Assembly (NCBI RefSeq): GCF_052324685.1
Contig: NC_135223.1
Location: 19,413,822 to 19,477,821 of the forward strand
Length of the DNA: 64,000 bases
Reading direction: 5' to 3'
Source of the DNA: Brachyhypopomus gauderio
Lineage: Eukaryota > Chordata > Actinopteri > Gymnotiformes > Hypopomidae
A program made the translations under genes and the position numbers. This document shows positions 12,331 to 23,100 of this stretch, piece by piece. Under the pieces are notes generated by a model. It saw only the letters and a list, made by a program, of their open reading frames with translations. It ran no database searches and had not been told where the DNA came from. Within the stretch, counting starts at the first letter, position 1. Each line of letters opens with the position of its first letter.

Positions 12331-15116
12331 ATGGCACAAGCAAACGATTCTGGTGAAGAAGGAGCTGGTTTCTCGCTCCCTTTCCAGTCTACACTGTCAA
12401 GTGAAAGGAAGCTGTCAGAAATGGAAATAGAAAAACTGAGAAATGACCCAATATTGGTGTCCGAGTTTAAGCAGCGAAAACTCGAGGTCGAGGCTCAGAA
12501 AAACTGGGACTTATTTTACAAAAGGAACAGCACACATTTCTTTAAGGACCGACACTGGACGACGAGAGAATTCGAGGAGCTTAAGAAATGCAGAGAGGTA
12601 TGTTTGTGGTGATGTGCTGACAGAGCTGACCAAGGTTTTTGTCAGTTCCAGTAATACATTAACTGGTTGTTTACTCTGTCTTGGTTTCAGTTCGAGGACC
12701 AGAAGCTGCTGATGCTGGAGGCTGGATGTGGAGTGGGGAATTGCATCTTCCCTTTGATGGAAGAGGACCTCAATCTCTTCATCTACGCCTGTGACTTCTC
12801 ACCACGAGCTGTACAGTTTGTGAAGGCAAGTACCACAAGTCTCGCCCTTAAGGAGCATTTGGATTTGTTGTTCCCGTTTTCCATAAAGAAAACATACCAT
12901 CATTGTCACCTTTATTAGGAGCACTATATTAATGCTGAGCTGGACCACATTTGCTCTCACAACAGCTTTAATTTCTTGTGGTATGGACTCCTCAAGGTGT
13001 GGGAAACATTCCTTTAAGATTTTGAGATTCTGTTATTGTGCATTCATGCTGTGATCCTTCTGTTCTCCACGTCCCAAAGGTGCTCTGTTTGCTTCAGATG
13101 TGGTACCTGGAAAAGCCGTTGAAGTACAGTGGTTGTTATTGTCATATATTCAGATTATGATTACCTGGTACAAGGGGGTCTATTGTATGCTATAAAACCA
13201 TCCAACACAGCATTATATCACAACCACCCGCCTGTAATGTTGGCACAGGGTTGGTTGCTTGGCTCCGTAGCTTAATACTATTTTTGCTACATTCTGACCC
13301 TGTCATCGGAATGTTGTATTTATCAGTTTTAGAAGACCAGGCAACTTTCACTTTTGTACATGTCTTGCCATGTAGATTTACTGAGCATTAGTGAACTGTA
13401 GCTCGGATTCTGGTTCATAGCTGACGTGAATGGAACCTGATGTGATGCTAGGATTGCTACCTGTCTGGTATTCAGACTTTAATCAGTTCTCCCAAATGAG
13501 GGCAACCGGTGTTGTGCTGTTAGAGCCCATCTGTCTGCATGTTCGGTTTGATGTACATTATGAAATTATGAATTGCTTTTCTTTATTCAATGCCCTCTGG
13601 GAAAACAAATCTTAGAGTTGCTGTTCACTTCAGCTTTGCATGTGATGGGGAAAAAGACAGTATTAAACATATGGGATTTCTTCTGTGTGCCTTATTACTA
13701 TTAACTATTTCTAGTCATTAGTATATCTAGTATACTCATAATCTTTAGTTCCCACAGTGAATGGGGGTTTTACAGTAGCATAATGAAATATCTGTTAACA
13801 ATATTTGCATATGTTTAACTGTGATTTCACACGCAAAACTAAATTTTTATTTTAAATTCTGGTCTGAGTATTGTCGTATTTTTCTTTCATAGAAGCTTTT
13901 TTTTCTTACTGTCGCATTTTCACCACGGTAAGAACAAAGCCATACTGTCACCCCCTTACTACCTACTGCACACCATGGTTGTGGTTGATCTTCCATTATC
14001 GTCCCGACAGCAAACAGCAGCTGTGCCTGGTGACGCATCAAGCAGATGTTACATATGCAGCATAGAAGCACACTAGCATTTATGTTCACAAATTTAGCAA
14101 TCAAATTTGTTTCCAGGAAAATCCCCTTTACCGCTCAGAGCGATGTCTGGCGTTTCAGTGTGACTTGACTAAAGATGACCTGCAAGCAACCATCCCGGCA
14201 GAAAGTTTGGATGTGGTCACCCTGGTATTTGTCTTATCAGCCATTCATCCTGACAAAATGCGACATGCCCTTGAAAACATTCATAAGGTAACGTGACCTG
14301 TTAACTCTGATGAGATTCGGGCAGTTAACGTGGGATCAGGACATTTTTAGGAATTTTGAACCAGGGCAAGTTCCCTTTTTAATTTTATATTGCGCTCTAG
14401 CAGCGAGGGTAGTGAACACTCAAAACAAGCTGCATGAAATCACTATACTGCCTTCATCTTTCACATTTAAACATCAGAAATCATGACATGTTCTGTAGAG
14501 CTTCAGGTAATCATGAACACAGACTGTATAATTTGTGCTCCAATAATGACTTTGCTGCACCTTCTGGTTAGGGTATTATTGAACAGTTTGACTAGAATGC
14601 CCTGTGCTTGGCTCCGTGTATACACCATTGCTTTAAGATGCTAGGACATGTTTTAGAACATTGCATTGTAGGTCATATAGATGTCATTTATTCATCTGAT
14701 TAATGTCATAGCACTCCCGTCTCCAATGTGCAGGTCCTGAAGGTAGGAGGTATTGTCTTGTTCAGGGACTATGGCCTCCATGACCACGCCATGTTGAGGT
14801 TTAAATCGGGGAGCAAGCTTGGGGACAATTTCTATGTGAGACAGGATGGCACTCGTTCCTTTTTCTTCTCCAGAGGTCAGTAGCAATCAGGATGTGTTTT
14901 TAATCACTTGACTCTTCTGTGTCCACCTGTTGAGCTCATGAACTCCTTGACTCTTTTACAGAGCATCTCGCCAACCTCTTTCACCAGGCGGGCTTTCAGA
15001 CCACTGTGAATGAGTATGTTCTGAGGGAAACTGTGAACAAGAAGGAAGGACTCTGTGTTCCTCGAGTATTCCTCCAGGGTAAATTCCAAAAGTCTGCTAC
15101 AAATGCCTTCCAGTGA
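12331..15116 (+). CDS. mettl6: METTL6, tRNA N3-methylcytidine methyltransferase
   Basis: Five coding exons: 12331-12597, 12691-12825, 14117-14287, 14734-14875, 14962-15116, giving 289 aa (human 284). METTL6 uses S-adenosylmethionine to make m3C at position 32 of serine tRNAs (established for the family). The N-terminus has the conserved block with KNWDLFYKRN and HWTTREFEELKKC. A class I methyltransferase fold follows: motif I LEAGCGVGN at residues 98-106, the acidic ribose-binding D124 in ACDFSP, QCDLT near 148-152, and a late motif around RDYGLHDHAML. It ends after NEYVLRETVNKKEGLCVPRV. Phases agree at every junction. Intron 2 begins with GC rather than GT (AAG|GCAAGT at 12826). The start has G at +4 but a weak upstream context. 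SH3BP5 follows on the same strand. Identity is secure; only UTRs and the exact start are uncertain. Confidence 0.96.
12905..13150. mobile_element. Dispersed repeat fragment in METTL6 intron 2
   Basis: Starting near CACCTTTATTAGGAGCAC and continuing past CACGTCCCAAAGGTGCTCTG, this segment matches an interspersed repeat I recall as very common in fish genomes, whose consensus reads CACCTTTATTAGGAACACC and later CATCCCAAAGGTGCTCTATT. It is diverged and internally shortened. I am unsure of the class; it is probably a DNA-transposon derivative. Confidence 0.5.
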
Positions 15117-15159
15117 CCCAAAATTGTATTTTTTTTATTTGCATCAACTTGTTTACTGT

Positions 15160-15165
15160 ATTAAA
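15160..15165 (+). promoter_or_regulatory. METTL6 poly(A) signal candidate
   Basis: ATTAAA, the commonest variant signal, lies 44 bases after the METTL6 stop and is followed by T-rich sequence. It would give a very short 3'UTR. No canonical AATAAA is closer. Confidence 0.45.
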
Positions 15166-16719
15166 TTTAACTTTTTTTTTTAACAAAGTTGTATAGTTTT
15201 ATATGATTGTATTTCTAAGAGTATATGGTTAGAAATAGGAATTATCCATACCTGTATCATCTTTGAACACATGAGGGCAGCAAATGCACCCTTCCCCCCC
15301 CCCATGCAGAAGATGCAGAATGTGTATAATTCAAGTGTTTTAATAGGATAATGCCCCGGTACCAACTTCTGTGATGCACAATCCTGTGTCACCATGATGT
15401 GTGTCTGTGAGCAATATTCATTAGACAGCACTAATCACAGAGAAAGAAAAACCTAGATGTAGTAATGTAGGTGTTGCTGTGTGTGGTTCTTTATGAAGAG
15501 CATGTCTAGACACGTGCCTTGGTCACTGGTGACCTTTTCTGGTATGTGATGCTGTTTTGAACTCTGAGATTAAAGAGCTCCATCCATTATAGATGGACCA
15601 GTGTGTACAGTTACAGTGACTCAGGATGATATAAAATGGTATAACACTTCTGTGTGTGAAATGGATATGCTTTCAGCTGAAATTGTATAGGCCTATTATT
15701 GATACTTAGATTTAGATTCTACAGTGTTCTACAGCACCACAGGTTTTACTTCCAGTGAATATCAAACTAATCCATAAATATGAGCATATCAGAAAACATG
15801 CCCTATTCACAGGAGCTTCAGCACATCAAGAACACAGACTGTGTATAATTTAAGCACTTACTCAAGGGTCCAACAATGTTTTTGCTGAACTTTCTAAGAT
15901 ATGCAGATGCCCCTGCTTTCTGGATTAATCCCAAGAACAGATTCTAATAAATATTCTAATAAAACATACCTCTGCTCTGAACACCACCTGCAAGGCGGTG
16001 CTTTGCAAACTTTTCATAACTTTTCTTATAGTTCAACTTTCTCTTTGTGTCATAAGTTAACACAGGTGTGCTGCAGTCCTGATCATGTGACCTTATGTTC
16101 TCTGAGCGTTTATCACAGCCCACATCATGTTTACAGTAATTTGTCTCGGGAAACGCCTTGTGTAAGCATTTTTAGCTTGAAACATTTGTCAAGGGCAGCG
16201 GAACCAATCATACCTTGTCGTTGGTTTTATATATTTTTTATTACAAGCAATATCTGCAAGAATACTATCTGAAAATTACAGTACATCAAAAACACATGAC
16301 AAAAATATCAAGTGCAATAAATACGCATGATTCAAATGCCCGTAGGTCTATATTTAATTTAGAGCTGCTGCACATAGACTTCCAAACAGAGTAGTCACGT
16401 TTTGTAGGAAAAGAGTTTTCTTTGTGGTCAGGGAAATGGGAGATTCCTGTAATCTCTGAAAACAGTGTGTGTGTTATACCAACGCTGTCATTAGCAAGGG
16501 TCCTTCATGTTTCCCTTATTTCAACAGAAGTGGTTGTGAAACCAAGGCTTTCCGTCATTAATTAATTAGAGACAGGCCTCATTTCACAATTTGAGCACTC
16601 GGTGTGGACGCTTAGAAATGGACCAGTCGTTAGAGCTCATCAAATGACAATACTATTCTACGGGGTTTTTTTCTATAAGACGCTGTTTTTTATCATTTAA
16701 TTAACACGGAAGCGCAGTG
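15166..16719. other. METTL6-SH3BP5 intergenic spacer
   Basis: No gene is supported. Two related short segments occur in this neighbourhood: one near 14497-14610 inside METTL6 intron 3 and one near 15810-15900. Both contain an AACACAGACTGT core followed by similar sequence, so they look like fragments of one unnamed interspersed repeat. An A/T-rich stretch around 16240-16320 precedes the CpG-rich SH3BP5 promoter. Confidence 0.4.
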
Positions 16720-16729
16720 TAACTCACTC

Positions 16730-17102
16730 GGCCGTTCACATTTACAGAGCTAAACGACAACACGTTTTAGACCTGGACTAGTCTTGAGCGAGCTGAGCTA
16801 ACCCAGCCTTGCGTGGCGCGCGAAAGGGGAGGGTGGCGCGCGAAGGGGGCGCGTGACGCGCTCCACATTGCAGTCGCAGTCCGGCCACGGGTCTCCAAGC
16901 AAACGTACGCATTATGCGGCGCTCCGTTAAACATATGTATGTTAGCTGTTCCGCGTTTTTACGGCCATTTGTGTTCACGACTTAATATTTTCCATCAGAC
17001 TGTAACGATTACAAGCCGAAGGTGGATAAGTAGACGTGTTGGTGTGGTGAGGGCACACGAGAGCCCACCGTTAGGCACGCACATCAAAACTGTTTACTCG
17101 CC
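16730..17102 (+). promoter_or_regulatory. CpG-rich SH3BP5 promoter and 5'UTR
   Basis: This is the most CpG-dense stretch in the first half of the window, lying just before the SH3BP5 start codon in otherwise AT-rich DNA. It contains a near-duplicated GGCGCGCGAA block (16816 and 16835). The first copy includes GCGCGAAA at 16818-16825, which is TTTCGCGC on the minus strand and fits the E2F consensus TTTSGCGC. No TATA box is evident. A CpG-island-type dispersed start is inferred. The exact start site cannot be read from sequence. Confidence 0.65.
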
Positions 17103-20100
17103 ATGGACAATACAGACACGGAAAACAGGTCGGAGGAAGAATGCGAGTCAGGCGAGGATGAAGAGGTGGACCCCAGGATTCAGGTAAACCCAGAGGATAC
17201 GTGCCCTTCTGGTTTGTTATTACCAGATATTGCTTTTTAATTTTGGTTATGTGAAATAAAAAAAAACTGAGGAATAATGGTGCCGAGGACTACAAGAGCA
17301 GTATGAAATGAATTACGTTTGGCTGGTTTGTACGACCCAGACGAGTCGGGGATATACGGGGAGAGCCACGTCTGATCCTTTAGATCTGAGGTTATTAAAC
17401 ACCACGTCTGATCCTTTAGATCTGAGGTTATTAAACACCACGTCTGATCCTTTAGATCTGAGGTTATTAAACACCACGTCTGATCCTTTAGATCTGAGGT
17501 TAAACACCACGTCTGATCCTTTAGATCTGAGGTTATTAAACACCACGTCTGATCCTTTAGATCTGAGGTTTAATAAACGCCACGTCTGATCCTTTAGATC
17601 TGAGCTTATTAAACGCCACGATTTGATGTTGGTTTCATAATGAACGGGCTGTATCTCTGCACCTAAACTCACTATCGGAACACTTTCACTGAACGCCAGA
17701 GGCGTTTCAATCATTTTTTCGGAAGGCTTTACACGCTTGTTCTAAGTATATCTTCCCGCTCTGAAATGGCCATTCATTTAAATTAAATGTTAAAAGCTGT
17801 TGTCTGTATTTGTTTTTCATTTAAAATTCTCCATTCTTTGATAATAGGGGGAGCTAGAAAAACTGAACCAGTCCACAGATGACATCAACAGATGTGAGAC
17901 GGAGCTGGAGGTATGATCACACTTTTACAGTGACGTGTGTTTATATATTATGTATATATTGTTTTCTCATAACCATTTGATTGAATGTTAGACTTCTCAA
18001 AACAGCTATTACACCGTGAGCTTTCATTTTAGAAAAAAAAATGTTGACCACACTAATCTGCATGTTTAGTTATTGTAATTTGCCAGACAAGGAACTGAGT
18101 TTAGTCTATTGTAGAAGCTGTGTAATTCATTTCCCTTGTTTAGGGTTATAAAATCAGGTGATGCTATGCGTGGTTTTTTTGTGCGATTTTCACATCCTTG
18201 TGCATTGCTGCCAGGCTGAAATTGTTTGTCCAGTTTGAGCCTTAAAGTGACTATGGTCAAACTAATGGTCATAGGTGCACTTGAAGTCCTTCACCACCTT
18301 TTTCCAGTACAGTAAAAAATGGATTAAAAGTAACATTTAGACTTTTGTTTTACTTTTCTCCAATTGCATTAGATTTTATACTCAGACCACATTGGGTATA
18401 TCTGTTAATCTGCCTGCAGACTGAGATCAGATTAGAAAGCTTGCGCTCTAATATATGCCGCCACCTGATTCCATCCGCAGTCATTGTTTTTGGTACAGCC
18501 TTGCAGAGCTGTAGGTGCAGCCCAGTGTGGGTGTAAATCAGCCTATGGCACCACTAGAGATGCGGGGCTGTACATGGTTGGCTGGTCTGAGGTAGATGAG
18601 TGCCTGCCCATCAGTCCAGGACTGGGCTGGTCCCAGTGGCGAAGTGCTGATTGGGTCTGGTGTGTGCAGGATTATGAATTCCATAACCTGCTTGTATTTG
18701 GAGCCTTGCTTGCTCTGGTCAGGCAGCATGTTGACATCTCTCTTGTTGGGACTTCAGTAAAAACGATCTTTCTTTTTAACCTTTTTCTGCATCTTAACTC
18801 TTGTCTCACTGTTCCTACTAGATGTGATTTTTTTAATGCGAGGTTATATGAGCTCCATATGTAAAAGGTGGTGCTGTAACCCCAGGATGCACGGCAGCAG
18901 TTCCGCTCTGTGCTGGTGGAGGCCACGGTGAAGCTGGATGAGCTGGTGAAGAAGATCGGAAAGGCGGTGGAGGAGTCCAAACCATACTGGGAGGCACGGC
19001 GGGTGGCCCGACAGGTGAGGCCTTCATCAGCACTGCAGCTTCACACACGGCACTCATGGACGTTCCTGAGCCAGAACATGGTCCATCTTACAGCTTCTTT
19101 CATGAGTTCAGTTGCTGAACAGCTTGGGTTCTGTCATGTCGGCTCCTAACTGTTGCTTGTTTAATGTTGCCACATTCACTAACACTTCTATCAGGTTAAG
19201 ACAGTTTGGTTTATGAAGATTCTTTGATGTGTATGTGTCTTGGGGAAAGTTTTGTTCAGCGGTGAAAGAGAAATGAAGAGGATTCTAATGTCACAGCCTT
19301 TTTACGTTTAGTTTGGTCGTATTTAGTAGACTTTTAAAACTGAATACTTAATCTGCATGTTTTTATTCTTAAGGAAATGTAGGCCAATATAGTTTCAATT
19401 CAAGGTCTCCTTGGTTGCTTGAAGGACTTTGTTTTGCCGGTCCAAATATTTCACTTCAAAAGCATCGACTATTTTGAGCTTTTTCTCTGAAGCAAAACAG
19501 AACACGGTGTACATGGAGAGGATAATGTGCTCGGGTGGGGGGTGTTTGTGAAGTACCACCATCAACTAAACTAATAAGCATCTTCATTAGTAGAACATAG
19601 TAGGGTATGTTTGTATTCACGATATCCATTTCTATTCAGGAACATGGGAACCAGCATAGTTTTGATTTGGAATAGCATGTGTTTTGATTCATTTCTGATA
19701 TGGACATTTTCACAATTACAGAAAGTATTTGCGTGTTCTGAGCCATCTGAGTACTGTTTGGAGAAGAGATGAGAAGCAGTAGCTCTTAAGAGAGCGTACC
19801 AACCAGCTGAGTACCTGTTGTGCTATTCAGAATCTCATACAGGAGCTTGATGGACTTGTTTTACTTGATCTGTACTCTTTTGTTCAAATGTAATGACAAA
19901 GTAGCTTTGAATTGGGCAAAAATGCTTTGTTGAGCTAAAAAAAAAGCTGTTTACCACACATGTCACATTTAACAGAATGAATATCAATATTCTTTTGTTT
20001 TTGGAAGTGCATTGGCTTGGAGCCTCACATTCAAAGTTGATTACGGTAATGATCTCATAACATTGCTTTTTGTCTGATTTATTTATTTCTTTATTTATTG

Positions 20101-23100
20101 AGGTCATCAGCGACTAGGCTTAAAGTCTTTGAAACCTTTGGACAGAGGCCAGTCTCCTTTATCCTGTGGGGAAGATCCAAACACATTGCTCATAGCTCAG
20201 GCAGACTGGCAACTATTGTGTATAGATCTGATGAAGTGGTTCTGGTACTGGATTAAAGAAACGGGCAGACCTGATATAGCCACCATACCGTAATACCTTC
20301 CCTGCTCTTTCGGGTTATGTTACTCCTTTGCTCATTTATCTTTTGCTCACTTTATCTTTTGGTCAAAAATGGTGCTGACTGATGTTTTTCAACTCCACTT
20401 TGTCATGACATGCTTTAAAGTATCGTTCTCGGAAACGTCCAGTTCTCCTAAGATTGTTTACTGTAAAAGTGGGAGGATTCCTCATCACGCCAGAATGTTT
20501 CTGATTCTTTCAACAGTGCAGGTTGCAGAAGGTCGAAGAGCTTATTATAGAACTCTGGTTAATCTGTGTTCATTTTTTCCTCATAATTAAATCTCGAGCA
20601 GCTCACTGTCTCTCTCAAAAGCTTTCTAACTTATTATACTGGTCCGTTCGCTTTGTGTCATACCAGAGGACCTTATAACAATTTCTCATAGTTTATATTA
20701 TTGAGCTGTGTGTAAAACCATATGGAAAGTTTCTGATTGCAAGAAATCTCCAGTGGTTCTGATGGAACAGATTTGTGTGTTCCTCTGTCCATGAGGTGTT
20801 GGCTGGCTGAGTGAGACACAGGCTTTCAGCAGACTGTCATCACCTTGGATGTCTCCTTCACACTGCCTCCGTCTTTCCTTTGGGGGGAAACTGGGCAGCT
20901 GTTTGTGCTCTGATAGACCTGGATATGCAAGCGCTTCTTCTCGATTCGACTTGTGGTGATTTCATACACATTCTGTTAAGTGCTCGTATTTCCCTCTTTT
21001 TCTAATGAATGATAACATGGCTGTAAATCAATCTGAAATTAGCTTTTGTTGGATGTACCATTGTTGTTCTGCCTTAATCTGCTTTCTTGTGCCAAACAAT
21101 ATTGCATACAACTGTAAAAGCAAGTCCATACTACTTTAGACCTTTGCTCAAGCAGTTGGTATGAAAGACAAATGAGTACAACATGAGAAATATCAGCCCC
21201 TTTGTCTGCATCTCGTCAGTCTGTACAACCTTCAGGACTCGGTGTCTCTCATCCTGCATTTTAGCCAGTTGTAGTCTGTTCGTGATCTGTCATAACCTGA
21301 CAACGAGGACAATTTCTTGGCTTTGTTTTAAACGCTGCTTCTGTGGTGTGTGTGTGTGTGTGTGTTATTGGCAAACATGGTCGCGCCAGGTGTGTGGAGG
21401 TCTTCTGAGACGGGGCTCTCGACGGTGTGAATGACCTCACCTGGGAGAAGGTTGAGGAGCGTGCGGTTGCAATGTGGGCCAGTAGAGAACCGTAAATCAC
21501 TCTCTCCTCTGGGTTGGGCTGTGTCCCAGTCATCCTGAAGGATATCTTGTTGCGCGGCGCTTTTTTGAGACATCGTAAGCCAAATGTAGCAGTGCCCTTG
21601 TTTTGTCACCGCCCAATCAAACCTCAAATAAGTACACTGACTGAACAGGTACCAGCCACTCTAAAGAGCCAAATGTACAGATTCAGCTTGCCGTCATCAA
21701 ATAAACACATTTCCTCAGCTTTCACTCCCTTGTAACAGACACTCTAGTCCCAATAAAGTTAACGATGCACTACCCTAAGCTGAGTATTTTCACTTGGAAC
21801 TGAGCCAGGAGCAGATGTCCAATTGCTGTTCCATACCAATACCTCAATCGCAAAAGACCTCACACATGGCGGCTTTGCAGTGGGATTCATTTATTAGAAC
21901 TATTTTGTCTGCACATGTGCTACTGTTACATGAGTGCTTTCAGATCATCTCTGATCATCTCTGATCATAATGAAATATAGTAGAACTCTGACTGTAGTGG
22001 GTTTTGATGCGTGCTAATGAATGTGGTGAATTTTTAATGTTTCTCTTTTTGAGTCTTCCTTTTTTTTGTGTTTCACTTGGACCAGCAAGAAACATGAACT
22101 GAAAGATGAAATAGGCTGTTTATGGTGTGTGTGGTCAGGCTGTCCACTAATAGATGTAGTATTTGTTTATCTGCCATTAGTGACTCGGAGTGCTGGAAAT
22201 GGTTGAACGCTTGGTTCATGAAAGTGTTGCTAGTTTTCCCTAACAATGTAGCACATTATTTCTTCTGACTTTACTTGTTTGGAACACATACTTGCCTGTT
22301 CTCTGGAATATAGCATGCCATCACCTGTCTGTACGGGGGGGGGGTGGGGGGGGGGGGGGTGCTTTGATTTGGTGCTTTTGGTCCAAATCTGTGGAATTTT
22401 TATATTTTTGTCAGTGAGACACGCAAACCCCTTAAGGCCATTTTGACTGGTTTGATGGTGTGGCGTGTGTATGGTCACACACAAGAAGGTCCACTTCAGG
22501 TCCTCTAATCAAAGCTGTGGACTCAATGCCATGTGCAGGTGCAAATGAGGCTGGGACTCTAATGGATATGGAGAGGCTTTACCACTGTAGTTTTGCCCTC
22601 CTCTCTTCTTGGGTATGTAGGGTGGTTGTGTTCGAGATATCTACCCTACTACTAGTGTATGAGGAACAAGAGGAAGTGTTCTAACCTTCTGTGTTTTGGG
22701 TTCTGAAAGACATACTAAGCTTCTTTATATTTATAGTATATGTACCCCCTTGTTTTGATCTACAGCTGTAGATGTGGGCTATATTACTGCCTTAAAGTAT
22801 GGTGACCTATTGGTTCATAACTTCATAACCAACAGAGTTGTAAACAGGAGCTTCATGTAGGCGCTATGGATAATATTTAACCAGCAGAATGTCCTTATCA
22901 GTGGTGTTGTCTTCTGATTCAGAACAGGGTTTTCTGTCATCTTGCGCTTCATGCACCCTACTAGCTTCAAGATTCTCCAGAAATACTTGTAGTCTTTGTA
23001 TTGTTTCACTTTTCTCCAGCTTTTCATAAATTCCAAAAGAAGGTACATAAACCTGCACATAGAACTTGTAGAAGTAAATGGGTTAAATGAACATGGCAAT

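Noticed and set aside
17308-17714. Long open frames on both strands with 12-residue repeats.
   Set aside because: They arise from a 36-bp minisatellite in an intron whose period is a multiple of three; the flanking exons of SH3BP5 splice around it.
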